64,000 nucleotides of DNA from Algibacter pacificus (GTDB lineage: Bacteria > Bacteroidota > Bacteroidia > Flavobacteriales > Flavobacteriaceae), in assembly GCF_008033385.1 (NCBI RefSeq), contig NZ_VOGY01000001.1, positions 558,001-622,000 of the forward strand, written 5' to 3'. Below are positions 42,821 through 52,375 of the stretch, in pieces; within the stretch, counting starts at the first letter, position 1; every line of letters begins with the position of its first letter. Under the pieces are notes generated by a model. That model worked only from the letters and a program-made list of their open reading frames with translations, made no database searches and was not told the DNA's origin. A program made the position numbers and the translations under genes.

Positions 42821-45800
42821 TTAGAAATTAATGTTTGCTCCTAGGGTAAAAGATCTGTTTGTTGGATAGCCAAATTCATCAACACCTAAATTTTGAGGGG
42901 TGTTCCCATAGCGGCTTGTTTGAGGATTCCAGCCTCTATAATTAGTGAATTTTGCAGCGTTTTGGATGCTTACAAATAAACGCATTTTAGAAAGGAACCC
43001 AATTTTATTTAATAAATTTTCAGGTAACTGGTAACCTAGTGTTATGTTTTTTATCCAAAGGTGGTCACCTTTTTCAAGCCAATAATTTGAAGCGGCATGG
43101 TGATTGCGAAAATGGATTCCAGGAATCAACCCGTCTCCAGTATTTTCAGGCGAGCGATATCTGTTTAAAAATTCTGAACCAACATTCCAACGGCCTTTTT
43201 CATTGTATAGTACTTCGTTCATTTGTGGCATAATATCATAACCAAACATTCCGGTAGCTAGAATAGATAAAGAAAAATTCTTATAGTTTAATGAGTTGTT
43301 GAAGCCTAAAATGACTTTGGGGTGTGGGTTACCAATATCTGTTCTATCGTTACCATTAATTTCACCATCGTTGTTAGTGTCTTTAAATATGTATGCCCCA
43401 AAGTCTCTTGATCCGGGCCAATTCATTAAATTGGGGTCGTCTAGCTGTTCTTGGGTAGTAAATATACCTTCATATACATACCCTCTTAATGTACCAACAG
43501 GTAAACCTATACGAGTAACGTTAAAGCTAGAGTTTATTTCCGAGATTTCATCAGGTAAAGAAGTGACTTCATTTTTTAAGAAAGATAAATTAAGATTACC
43601 TCTCCAAGAGAATTTATGATTAGTACTAGAGAGGTTTGCTCCTAATTCTATATCTACACCTGTATTTTCCATTTCTCCAACGTTTGTTCTTGTAGAACCA
43701 AAACCAGATACGGTTGGGATAGTTAAATTAAAAAGCATATCTTTTGTGGTTTTTTTGAAATAACTCACATTTAACCTAACGGCATTGTTAAATAGTGCCA
43801 TATCCATTCCTAGGTCGAGTTGTGAACTGGTTTCCCATTGCAATGTGCTAGAGGGTAAAGAGGTAATAGATTTACCAATAACGACATTATTGTTTAAAAC
43901 ATAATTAAAATTATTATTCAAATTGCTAAGGTTAGGGATGGAGATAATTCTACCAAAACGGTCAAAATCGCCAATTGCAGAGTTGCCTGTAATACCGTAA
44001 CTTCCTCTAAATTTTAGTTCATTGATAAGTATGTGGTCTGGAAAGAAATTTTCTTCCGATACACGCCAACCAATAGAGGCTGAAGGGAAGTTTCCATATT
44101 TATTGTTTGCACCAAATTTAGAAGAGCCTTCTCTTCTAAAATTAAGCTCTAGGAGGTACTTAGTTTTATAGTCATACCCAATGCGTGCAAAAAATGCAGC
44201 TAGCGCCCAATTACTGGCATCTGTTACGGCAGAATTAACCTCTGATGCTTCAAGAAAATTTAAAACATCATTACTAGGGAAATTTTTACCTGTTACAACT
44301 GTGCTTTCACCTGATTGTTTTTGGGCGGTATAGCCAAACAAACTGCTTACAGAATGATCTCCAAGTGTTTTGTTAAAACTTAATAAATTATCAATACCCC
44401 AGTTAGTAATATCTCTTTTGGAGTTTGTTCCACTATTTACAAATGGAGGAGCACCAGGGGATAGGTTAGAGGCGCTTCCAATTCTAAATTGTCCAAGTGT
44501 GGTAGGGGTAAAAGTGTTTTGTTCAATAGTTAAAACACGTCCATATATTTGTGGTTTATAATGTAGCCCTGGTAATATGGTTATGTCTAAATTAATGCTA
44601 GCATTGACATCTCTTTGAATAGTATTATTTTTACGTTCTAGAGCTTCAAAAACAGGGTTGGTTCTAGCAAAGTATCCAGGAGAATCTGCGGCTATAAAAG
44701 GGATGATATCTCCATTTTCATCATAGGGAGTTTTTAAGGGACTAGCTGTTATGGCTTTCATTATGATACCTCTAGCCCCATCCTCAGGAAGCCTGTTATT
44801 TTCAGAGAAAGCTACAGCAACGTTAGACCCCATTTTTAACCAATCCTTTGCTTTAGCTTCTAAATTTGTTCTAAGGGAATATCTTTTAAAGTCACTATTT
44901 ATAAGTACACCTTCTTGTTCCATGTAGCCACCAGAAACGGCGCCTCTAAACTTTTTATTTCCACCTCGAACAGATATATTATGATCTTGGAAAAGAGCAT
45001 TTCTAAAAATATAATCTTGCCAATCTGTAGATTTTAGATTAGGATTGTTTATTGCGTCTAAATATATTTGAGGGACAGGATTGTTATTTCCAGTTCTTAA
45101 GTTTATTTCATCAACTCGATCTATATTATATTGTGCATATTGGCGAGCATTTAATACTTTTGGTCTCCATCCATTTGGAACATTTTGAATACCTGTAGAT
45201 CCCGAATACGTAATTTCTGTTTCTGCTTCTTTTGCTTTGATAGTTTGAATTAAAATAACGCCATTAGAGCCTCTTGCTCCATATATTGATGTTGAAGCGG
45301 CGTCTTTTAAAACGGTAATTTTTTCGATGTCTTTTGGATTTAGACTTTGAGGAATACCATTTCCTATAGGGTAACCATCAATAACGACTAGTGGTTCTGT
45401 TCCTGCGTTTATAGAACTTATACCTCTTACACGTATGGAAGGTGCTTCACCTGGTGTACCTGAATTTTCGTTTATTATAACTCCAGAAACACGTCCTTGC
45501 ATAGCTTGACCAGCTGAAGCGTTTGGCATATCCTGCGTACCTTTTAAATCGACCTCGGAAATGGCCGACGTTATTTTTTTTCGACTTTGTGTTCCATAAC
45601 CAACAACAATTACTTCGTCTAGTCCTGCTGCATTTTCTTTTAAGATTATATTTATATTTTTTTGTCCATTAACAGGGATTTCTTGCGTAGTATATCCAAT
45701 AAATGAAACTACTAATACGACATTATCATTAGAAGTTTTTAAAGTAAAGTTACCGTCAAAATCTGTAGTAATCCCGTTTTTTGTGCCTTTTTCAACAATA

Positions 45801-46255
45801 TTAGCTCCGGGTAGCGGCATGTTATTACTATCTTTTACTGTTCCAGAGATGCTTTGTTGGATAACTTCTTGCTTTATAGAAGGACTAATAACTTTATTTA
45901 GAAGGATTGCTCCATTTTCTCCTAGTTTAAAATCATAATTGACTGAAGTTGTTACTTTTTTTAATAAATCTGTTATTCTTATCTTCCCTTTATTAATTTT
46001 TATAAGAGGGCTACTAGTAAAAGTATCAGATTTATAAATAAAGTTGTAATGAGTTTGTTTTTTTACAATGTCAAGAACTTCTTCAATAGAAATTTTTGCA
46101 TTTTTTGTAAAAGTTATTTCTTCATTTTGTGAAAAAATATTTTCAGGATTTAGCCCGAAGGAAATAATGGAAAAGAAAAAGATAAGTATTTTCATGGTAA
46201 TTAGTAGTGCTGTCTTTAGAGGATAAAGATGCCTTAAGTTTAATTTAGTTTTCAT
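42821..46255 (-). CDS. susC: SusC-like TonB-dependent transporter with STN signalling domain
   Basis: An 1144-residue outer-membrane transporter. After the signal region comes an STN domain (about 50-105, ISIEEVLDIVKKQTHYNFIY), a carboxypeptidase-regulatory domain (about 135-215, ISGTVKDSNNMPLPGANIVEKGT), a TonB box-like DEVIVVGYGTQ, the plug (IRVRGISSINAGTEPLVVIDGYP, with the IYGARGSNGVILI motif) and a 22-strand-type barrel ending in an aromatic strand (SFTLGANINF). The STN domain is the part that contacts a FecR-type anti-sigma factor, and one is encoded immediately upstream at 46353. The transporter therefore probably both imports oligosaccharide and signals its presence. No copy of the locus operator lies in front of it. 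Confidence 0.96.
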   Translation of the reverse strand: MKTKLNLRHLYPLKTALLITMKILIFFFSIISFGLNPENIFSQNEEITFTKNAKISIEEVLDIVKKQTHYNFIYKSDTFTSSPLIKINKGKIRITDLLKKVTTSVNYDFKLGENGAILLNKVISPSIKQEVIQQSISGTVKDSNNMPLPGANIVEKGTKNGITTDFDGNFTLKTSNDNVVLVVSFIGYTTQEIPVNGQKNINIILKENAAGLDEVIVVGYGTQSRKKITSAISEVDLKGTQDMPNASAGQAMQGRVSGVIINENSGTPGEAPSIRVRGISSINAGTEPLVVIDGYPIGNGIPQSLNPKDIEKITVLKDAASTSIYGARGSNGVILIQTIKAKEAETEITYSGSTGIQNVPNGWRPKVLNARQYAQYNIDRVDEINLRTGNNNPVPQIYLDAINNPNLKSTDWQDYIFRNALFQDHNISVRGGNKKFRGAVSGGYMEQEGVLINSDFKRYSLRTNLEAKAKDWLKMGSNVAVAFSENNRLPEDGARGIIMKAITASPLKTPYDENGDIIPFIAADSPGYFARTNPVFEALERKNNTIQRDVNASINLDITILPGLHYKPQIYGRVLTIEQNTFTPTTLGQFRIGSASNLSPGAPPFVNSGTNSKRDITNWGIDNLLSFNKTLGDHSVSSLFGYTAQKQSGESTVVTGKNFPSNDVLNFLEASEVNSAVTDASNWALAAFFARIGYDYKTKYLLELNFRREGSSKFGANNKYGNFPSASIGWRVSEENFFPDHILINELKFRGSYGITGNSAIGDFDRFGRIISIPNLSNLNNNFNYVLNNNVVIGKSITSLPSSTLQWETSSQLDLGMDMALFNNAVRLNVSYFKKTTKDMLFNLTIPTVSGFGSTRTNVGEMENTGVDIELGANLSSTNHKFSWRGNLNLSFLKNEVTSLPDEISEINSSFNVTRIGLPVGTLRGYVYEGIFTTQEQLDDPNLMNWPGSRDFGAYIFKDTNNDGEINGNDRTDIGNPHPKVILGFNNSLNYKNFSLSILATGMFGYDIMPQMNEVLYNEKGRWNVGSEFLNRYRSPENTGDGLIPGIHFRNHHAASNYWLEKGDHLWIKNITLGYQLPENLLNKIGFLSKMRLFVSIQNAAKFTNYRGWNPQTSRYGNTPQNLGVDEFGYPTNRSFTLGANINF

Positions 46256-46352
46256 AAATTTGATATTAGTTAAAATTAGGTTAATTCTTAATTGATGTAC
46301 TAGGGGACAGCTGTTTAAATTTTCCAGGTCTAGACGCTGTTCCTCTTTTTTT

Positions 46353-47492
46353 TTAATTCATAGTTATGGTTTTATGGGTTATTGAATAATTTACTTGGTT
46401 TGTATTTTGAATGATATCGAGTATTTCCTTGATACTGAGATTTTTCCTGAAAACACCGTTGAACTCTATGTTTTCCTTTTTCTTATCCTTAAAAATTATC
46501 TTAACATCGTACCATCTGGATAGTACTTTAGCAATCTCTTTTAACGAGGTGTTTTTAAAACTAAATAAACCATCTTTCCAGGATATTTGGTTGTACACGT
46601 TTACTTCTTTTACTTCGAAATTGTTAGAGTTAATACTTACTGTTGATTGCTGACCGGGCGATAGTTGTTTTTGTTTATTGTTATGGTTATTAACTAATAC
46701 TTTGCCTTCTACGAGAGTTGTTAAGATTAAACTTTCGTCTTTATATGCTCTTATATTAAATTCTGTACCTAAGACTTTTATTTTTTGGCCGGCGGAATGT
46801 ACAATAAAATTACTGCCATTATGTTTTGTACTTGGTGATACTTCAAAGTAAGCTTCTCCATATATTAATTCCACTTCTCTACTTTTGTTTGAAGCAAAAG
46901 TTACTGGGTATTTAAGTTGTGTTTCAGAATTTACCCATACCTTGGTGCCATCGGCAAGAATTAAATTGAATTGACCACCTCGAGGTATGGTTAGAGTATT
47001 TTGGACTATTTTATTATTGCTAGGTTTTGTTTTGTTCGATTCGTAGATAAGCGCTTCTCCATTACTGGAAGCTTCCTTATTATTATAAATTTCTCCTTTT
47101 TTCAAAGCTATTTCTTCGCCGTCTGCAAGTGTTAATATGGCTTTGTTTGTACCAATATTTATTGTGTTTTCCTTAGCTATAATATGTTCTTTAGGAAATG
47201 AAGGATTTTTTTTAAGGGGGGATAAAAACAAATAGCTTCCTAACAAAATGAAAATTACGGCTGCGGCTGCATATTTATAATACAATATGCTTTTTTGAGG
47301 ATTAATTTTTTTAGAAATTTTATACCAGGCTCTTTCTAAATTGATGCCAGAGATTTTTTTATTATAATTGGTTTTTACTTTTTCAAAATAGTCGCGATGG
47401 TTTTGCGATTCATTGTACCAAGTATTAAAAATTTGCTCTTCTTTTTCGGTAAGCGTTCTTTTTAATTTTTTTAAGATTATTTTAAAATCCAT
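46353..47492 (-). CDS. FecR-type anti-sigma factor
   Basis: A 379-residue inner-membrane protein. The N-terminal cytoplasmic region (about 1-75, with an RAWYKISKKI helix) would hold the sigma factor, one membrane segment follows (about 73-92, YYKYAAAAVIFILLGSYLF), and the periplasmic part holds the FecR domain (TLTIPRGGQFNLILADGTKVWVNSETQLKYP, with RGGQFNLILADGT as the hallmark) and a C-terminal STN-like DUF4974 domain (FKNTSLKEIAKVLSRWYDV). It sits between the ECF sigma factor and the STN-bearing SusC on the same strand, the standard arrangement for trans-envelope induction. Confidence 0.93.
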   Translation of the reverse strand: MDFKIILKKLKRTLTEKEEQIFNTWYNESQNHRDYFEKVKTNYNKKISGINLERAWYKISKKINPQKSILYYKYAAAAVIFILLGSYLFLSPLKKNPSFPKEHIIAKENTINIGTNKAILTLADGEEIALKKGEIYNNKEASSNGEALIYESNKTKPSNNKIVQNTLTIPRGGQFNLILADGTKVWVNSETQLKYPVTFASNKSREVELIYGEAYFEVSPSTKHNGSNFIVHSAGQKIKVLGTEFNIRAYKDESLILTTLVEGKVLVNNHNNKQKQLSPGQQSTVSINSNNFEVKEVNVYNQISWKDGLFSFKNTSLKEIAKVLSRWYDVKIIFKDKKKENIEFNGVFRKNLSIKEILDIIQNTNQVNYSITHKTITMN

Positions 47493-47760
47493 ATGTCGTA
47501 ATTAGGTTTACTATAGTTATGACAATAGAATTCTTAAAATGGGTGACAAATAATTGATAAAATTTTATGTTATGGGTAAAAAAGCAGAATTAGTCTTAGT
47601 AAAATAGTAAATATGTTGGGTATTTAGTAATATGGTTTGTGGTGGATTGTGTTTTTGGAACTTAATTTTTTTTATGTTTAAAAAAGTGTCTTAACCATAT
47701 AAATAGGGCTAAATAAAAAAATATGTTAATTTTTAAAATATAGATAATTGAAGAAAATAA
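47493..47760. other. Gap between ECF sigma factor and anti-sigma genes
   Basis: No gene is seen in these 268 very AT-rich bases. The space is larger than usual for a sigma/anti-sigma pair, leaving room for a promoter in front of the fecR-like gene, but no box could be assigned with confidence. Confidence 0.3.
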
Positions 47761-48315
47761 TTACGAAAAACAAAGTAGTATAAAAAGAATAAACAGCATT
47801 AGCCTAGATTTGGCTCTTTTTAATTGGGTTTTAACCGTGTTTATGGATACGTTTAATTCCATCGCTATATCTTTATACGCGTAATTGTTTATGAAACGAA
47901 GTTTAACTATGTGTTTCATTTTATCTGGAAGGCTTTCTATTAAATCTATTGTTTTGTCGTGCAAAATTTGCTTGTGGTCATCTTCTAGCGCAAAGGGAGT
48001 ATGTATTTCTTTTGTAAGGTTATCAAAAATAAAATTTTCATCTGTGTATGTAATCTTAACCATTTTTAATTCATTTAAACACTTATTTCTTACCATGGCA
48101 TAGAGGTATGCCTTTATGCTGGTTTTAATTTTTATAAGGTGCGATTTTTCCCAAAGACATAAAAAAACTTCTTGAACGATATCTTCGCTCAACCCATAAT
48201 CAAATAAGTATTTGTTTGCATAAACTACCAGGTTAATATAGTGTTCATCAAAAACCTGCTTGAAAGCATAATGATTCTTATTGCGTATTTTAAATAAAAT
48301 GTCTTTAGAATCCAT
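47761..48315 (-). CDS. ECF RNA polymerase sigma factor (FecI-like)
   Basis: A 184-residue sigma-70-family factor of the extracytoplasmic-function type. Region 2 spans about residues 20-90 (YANKYLFDYGLSEDIVQEVFLCLW, including the SEDIVQEVFL helix) and region 4 about residues 120-175 (LPDKMKHIVKLRFINNYAYKDIAMELNVS, with a helix-turn-helix ending SINTVKTQLKRAKSRL). There are no other regions. It is the partner of the FecR-type protein encoded next to it and is expected to drive the SusC/SusD genes at 46255-41288. The C-terminal tail is strongly hydrophobic (LFILFILLCFS), which is unusual for a soluble factor and might touch the membrane. Confidence 0.93.
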   Translation of the reverse strand: MDSKDILFKIRNKNHYAFKQVFDEHYINLVVYANKYLFDYGLSEDIVQEVFLCLWEKSHLIKIKTSIKAYLYAMVRNKCLNELKMVKITYTDENFIFDNLTKEIHTPFALEDDHKQILHDKTIDLIESLPDKMKHIVKLRFINNYAYKDIAMELNVSINTVKTQLKRAKSRLMLFILFILLCFS

Positions 48316-48446
48316 GTTTTTGTTGTTTAAATATAAACTGAAAATCTCTAATTGTTTTTCAGGTTGTATTTAAAATTTTTAAGTTTACGGTTAATTTCTA
48401 AATATTAGTTTTAGTTAGTTTAGTTGCTATTAAAATAATGATAATA

Positions 48447-49016
48447 TTACTTATATGTTTTTTTTAAAATTTCAATAATATCTTTAGAGGGCATTCTTTG
48501 GGTATAATTGGCTTCAACGTGCGAAGCAATTATTTTAAAATTTGTGTCTATTACAAAAGTGGCAGGAACAGGAAGTGTTACTGATCCATCACCATTTAAT
48601 ACAGAAAGATCTCTTCTTTGATGATAATTATCGCCAGGATCAAATTGAAGATTATAAGCCTTAATTACTCCTTGATCGATATCACTTAATACTTCGAAAC
48701 CCAGTTCGTTTTTTTGTAAAATATTTAGGGCATCATCTGGTTTTTGTGGGCTTATAGCTAGGATTTTTGCGTTAAATTTATTGAACTCACTTAAGTGTTT
48801 TTGGATTTCTCTTAAATCAAAGTTACAGATTGGGCACCATTCTCCTCGATAAAACTTTAAAACAATAGGGCCTAATTTTAAACAATCAGATAGAGAAATG
48901 GGATCACCAAACGCATTTGGTAAGCAAAAATTTGGAGCTTTTTCTCCAGGCTTTATACCTGTTACATCTGAAGCATTAGCAATAACTAATTTTTGAAAAC
49001 CTTCTAGTTTATCCAT
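48447..49016 (-). CDS. Peroxiredoxin-like (AhpC/TSA) protein
   Basis: A 189-residue cytoplasmic protein with a thioredoxin fold: KPGEKAPNFCLPNAFGDPISL, then the active site FYRGEWCPICNFDL (C61 and C64, a CxxC pair), and LPVPATFVIDTNFKIIASHV near the end. This matches the peroxiredoxin-like family annotated as redoxin/AhpC-TSA proteins, which use the first cysteine to reduce peroxides. It has no obvious carbohydrate role. It lies on the minus strand between the sigma factor gene and the divergent GH39 unit, and may be a stress gene caught between parts of the locus. Confidence 0.85.
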   Translation of the reverse strand: MDKLEGFQKLVIANASDVTGIKPGEKAPNFCLPNAFGDPISLSDCLKLGPIVLKFYRGEWCPICNFDLREIQKHLSEFNKFNAKILAISPQKPDDALNILQKNELGFEVLSDIDQGVIKAYNLQFDPGDNYHQRRDLSVLNGDGSVTLPVPATFVIDTNFKIIASHVEANYTQRMPSKDIIEILKKTYK

Positions 49017-49163
49017 GAAAAACGATATTGATTGGTGTTTTTTTATAAATTAAATTATATACATGTTTACAGCAACTTTTCTTGTGCTATGTATCTATAG
49101 TGTTTTGTTGTTATTTATTGAAGTTTTAAAAGTAAATATATTTAAGTAATATTTAATATCCAT

Positions 49164-49218
49164 CCTGCTGTATCATGACACTACAGGTCACATTTTTTAG
49201 TTTAACCATTTACTTTTG
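49164..49218 (+). promoter_or_regulatory. Locus operator copy 4 with exact -7 box (for GH39 unit)
   Basis: CATGACA (49174-49180) and CAGGTCA (49184-49190), 10-bp period. TACTTTTG (49211-49218) is an exact TAnnTTTG and starts 21 bp after the repeat end. This copy is also part of a 24-bp dyad (49164-49187) built as CCTG-N2-GT-N-TCATGA-N-AC-N2-CAGG. Confidence 0.75.
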
Positions 49219-49245
49219 TTAGAACTAAAACTAAATGAGAAAATA

Positions 49246-50916
49246 ATGAAATCTATAAAAATATTAAGGCTGTTTTTAGTTGTGTTTACTTTAATGTCGT
49301 CTACCGTTTTTTTTACATGTTCAAAATCTGAAGATGTAGAAGAAGAGGTTATTGAAAATCCTGAACCAGAAGAACCACAAGAGCCAGATTTACCTATAGT
49401 TGTTGATCCAGATAAAGTAGTTGCTATTAATACAGGCGCAGTAGTAGGAGAAATGTATAACTTTTGGTCAACAAGACCTATGATAAACCAAACTCGGTTT
49501 AGCAGTTCTGGTTTTACATCGGAACTAAATACTATAAAGCCTTACGTTAAAAGCTACAATTTGGTACGTGTTCTTGGAGGTAGAACAGATAACAAAAATA
49601 ATTTTTATAAAGGTGTAGATGGCTCAGGAAACATCATAACAGATTTTAGTGGTTTGTTAAACGATATGCGCAGTTTTATGCAAACCGGTTTTAAACCACG
49701 TATTGTATTGGATAATGTGCCTTGGGAAATGAATGACGTAAAAGAAGAGAATACCTATGGTAATACCAATCCACCAGATGACTATGATGTTTGGAGGCAA
49801 TACATAAATGCTTTTTTACAAACATTGGTTGATGAGTTTGGTATGAACGAAGTAAAAACTTGGCGATTTAGAGTGGCTACAGAACCTAATTATACACCTC
49901 AACACTGGAATGGGACTAAGGAAGAGTTTTTTAAACATTACGACATAACTGTAAACGAAGTTCTAAAAGTTATTCCAGATGCTATTATTGGGCCTGGAAA
50001 TAATTTAACAGAAGGTGTAGCAACCTTTACTACCGAAATTATAGACCATTGTGCTACAGGTACAAACTACGCTACAGGAGAAACAGGTACAAAAATGGAT
50101 TTTTTCTGTATTTCTTATTATGAAAAAATAGATCAAAATACTATAAAATTACCCAATACAGTTCAAGAATACAGAACTAAATTAGATAGTTATCCACAGT
50201 TTAGAGATATTCCTTTTGATATTCAAGAATTTGGAATATTAAGAGATGAAAATGCTAATAGAGGGCTAAGTTTATCAGATGCAACCGAATTTGGAGCAAG
50301 TTGGTATGCTAGAATTGCCGATTTAGCTTATGATTATAGAATAACCGAAATATACGATTGGGGACAAGAAATAGAGGTTGGTAACTTGCCACAAGGTAGA
50401 CGCAATGTAACCCAAATGTTCTTAAAAATGGAAGGTGGTAATAGAGTAGAAACTATTGATAATATTAGTGGTCATGCAGGCATTATACCTGTAGTAAAAG
50501 GCGATGTTATTTACCTGTTGGTTTATAACCATAATACAACGCGCGATAGTTCGGCTTCAAGAACATTATTTCCTGTTCTAGAAGGAGGGCAAATAGCAGG
50601 TGGTAATAATTGGAAAATGACCGAGTGGACTGTAGATAAAAACCATGGCATCATGATGCATGAACTTTATAAAGATGTAAGGGCGGCAGGAGTAGGAGAA
50701 AAAAACAACGGACGAATTTATGGAAATAGACCTTCAGATCGTTTTGAAGATGGATGGAAAGATGTATTTAATACCAACTTAACCAAGTACACACAACTGG
50801 CCGAACTTCCAAAAACTATTACAGATTCCATAGTTAAAAAAATTGATGGAAAATTAACTTTAAAGGTGGGATTAGAACCTCATAGTGTAAAATTAATTGA
50901 ACTTACACCACAATAG
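49246..50916 (+). CDS. GH39-like glycosidase lipoprotein
   Basis: A 556-residue protein from ATG 49246; a TTG at 49216 is in frame but overlaps the predicted -7 box, so the ATG is preferred. A lipobox (VFFTC) is followed by a long acidic linker rich in E and P. The barrel has clan GH-A features: YNLVRVLGGRTDN, RIVLDNVPWEMND, RVATEPNYTPQHWNG with acid/base E213, and FDIQEFGIL with nucleophile E328. The TEPN site and overall length fit GH39; a GH39 is known in the Formosa ulvan locus. It may remove xylose or unsaturated uronate, but the specificity is inferred. First gene of a three-gene unit (GH39, GH5, GH2) with 36- and 31-bp gaps. Confidence 0.78.
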   Translation: MKSIKILRLFLVVFTLMSSTVFFTCSKSEDVEEEVIENPEPEEPQEPDLPIVVDPDKVVAINTGAVVGEMYNFWSTRPMINQTRFSSSGFTSELNTIKPYVKSYNLVRVLGGRTDNKNNFYKGVDGSGNIITDFSGLLNDMRSFMQTGFKPRIVLDNVPWEMNDVKEENTYGNTNPPDDYDVWRQYINAFLQTLVDEFGMNEVKTWRFRVATEPNYTPQHWNGTKEEFFKHYDITVNEVLKVIPDAIIGPGNNLTEGVATFTTEIIDHCATGTNYATGETGTKMDFFCISYYEKIDQNTIKLPNTVQEYRTKLDSYPQFRDIPFDIQEFGILRDENANRGLSLSDATEFGASWYARIADLAYDYRITEIYDWGQEIEVGNLPQGRRNVTQMFLKMEGGNRVETIDNISGHAGIIPVVKGDVIYLLVYNHNTTRDSSASRTLFPVLEGGQIAGGNNWKMTEWTVDKNHGIMMHELYKDVRAAGVGEKNNGRIYGNRPSDRFEDGWKDVFNTNLTKYTQLAELPKTITDSIVKKIDGKLTLKVGLEPHSVKLIELTPQ

Positions 50917-50952
50917 TAAAAGAATATTATAAGAATTTTGAAATAAAATTAA

Positions 50953-52344
50953 ATGAAAAAAGTTGGTACCACTTTGTTTTTTAGTATCCTTTCTCTAATA
51001 GCGTTTTCTCAAATTAAACACGGCCTTCGAGATGAATTGGGTAAACATGTTATTCCAAGAGGTTTTGTTGTAAATACAAACGACCACATAGGTGACGTTT
51101 ACTTTAATAACGATGATTATGTTCGTATGGTTAGAATGGGAGCAAATTATCAGGTTATACGTTTAGAATTAGGAAAATTAAGTGAATTTTCTGGAAGTAA
51201 ATTACAATCCAATTACTTAAAAAAGCTTGATACATTAGTTAATCTAGGAAAAAATCACGATATCAAAACTGTTTTTAAAATGACAGTTTATGGCGTTAAA
51301 AAATTTGAGTGGGAACAATTTTGGCTTAATACTAATAATGAACACGAAAAGTATATTAATGCTTGGAAAATTATTTGGAATCGTTATGCCAATAATCAAG
51401 CGGTTGCAGGGTATGATGTGGTTAATGAACCAAGAAAACTCTCAATGGATATTTCTTATAAAAAATTAACTAAAAAGTATCTTATTCCGCTATATCAGAA
51501 AATCATAGATGAGAGCCAAAAAATAAATGCTGATAAAAAAATACTAATTCAGTCTGTATTTATGAATAAAGGCGAAGCTATTGATAATAATCAGTATGCA
51601 GAAATTAGCACACCAATACATCGTGAAAATGTTGTTTTTGCACCACATATCTATCAAGATAATATGGATTTGGTAAAACCTGTTATGGATCGTTTTGATA
51701 GCGAGTCTAGTTTGTTAAATGCACCAATATTAATAGGCGAATGGGGTTTTCCAACCTTTGCAAAAACAGATACTGTAATTAGTGGTAGGTTAGGACAATT
51801 AAAATATAGAGAGCTTTACATTAAAACAGCCGAAGTGTTTGACCGCATGGGAGTGGGGTCTATAAAAGCTTGGTTTTTGGGTAACAGGAGTATGCAGCAC
51901 TTTCTTCCAGGAGGTCCCTCAACATGGGCTATTTTTAGCGATAGTACAGATGCAGGTACTGTAGAGCGAAAATATATTACCGATGTTATTTCCAGACCGT
52001 TTCCTCAAACTATTGCTGGCGATATACAAGCTTTCTTTTTCAACCACGCTACCAGAACTTTAGATGTTAATTTTAAACCCAATAATGAACTAGGAGTTTC
52101 AAAAATTTTCATTGGAGCCAATAGGCATTATCCAGATGGGTTTTCGGTAATTATTAATGATGATATTGTGTTGTATCACAACCCCATAAAAAACATTGGT
52201 TTAGAAGTGTTTAAAGCTCCAAATAATGTTGATGTTTCTAATTTTATTTGGGATGAACAAACACAGAAACTCATTGTTTTAAAATGGCCAAAACTTAGTG
52301 GGAATATAACTTTACAGGTGGTTCCAGGAATTCGAAATTTTTAA
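50953..52344 (+). CDS. GH5-family (cellulase-fold) glycosidase
   Basis: A 463-residue exported enzyme (signal MKKVGTTLFFSILSLIAFSQ). The GH5 barrel spans about residues 25-340 with IPRGFVVNTNDHIGD, YQVIRLELG, AGYDVVNEPRKL (acid/base E159), FAPHIYQDN and PILIGEWGFPTF (nucleophile E263). It is reminiscent of endoglycoceramidase-like GH5 subgroups. The last ~110 residues form a small beta domain (VNFKPNNELGVSKIFIGAN). Natural substrate in this locus is unknown; a role on a beta-linked xylose or glucuronate segment of the polymer is possible. Middle gene of the GH39-GH5-GH2 unit. Confidence 0.85.
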   Translation: MKKVGTTLFFSILSLIAFSQIKHGLRDELGKHVIPRGFVVNTNDHIGDVYFNNDDYVRMVRMGANYQVIRLELGKLSEFSGSKLQSNYLKKLDTLVNLGKNHDIKTVFKMTVYGVKKFEWEQFWLNTNNEHEKYINAWKIIWNRYANNQAVAGYDVVNEPRKLSMDISYKKLTKKYLIPLYQKIIDESQKINADKKILIQSVFMNKGEAIDNNQYAEISTPIHRENVVFAPHIYQDNMDLVKPVMDRFDSESSLLNAPILIGEWGFPTFAKTDTVISGRLGQLKYRELYIKTAEVFDRMGVGSIKAWFLGNRSMQHFLPGGPSTWAIFSDSTDAGTVERKYITDVISRPFPQTIAGDIQAFFFNHATRTLDVNFKPNNELGVSKIFIGANRHYPDGFSVIINDDIVLYHNPIKNIGLEVFKAPNNVDVSNFIWDEQTQKLIVLKWPKLSGNITLQVVPGIRNF

Positions 52345-52375
52345 ACAGTATTAATAAAAAAATAATATTTTAAAA

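Noticed and set aside
46256-46352. Search for an operator copy upstream of the first SusC
   Set aside because: No CAGGATA-like direct repeat was found on the minus strand; control is better explained by the adjacent sigma/anti-sigma pair.
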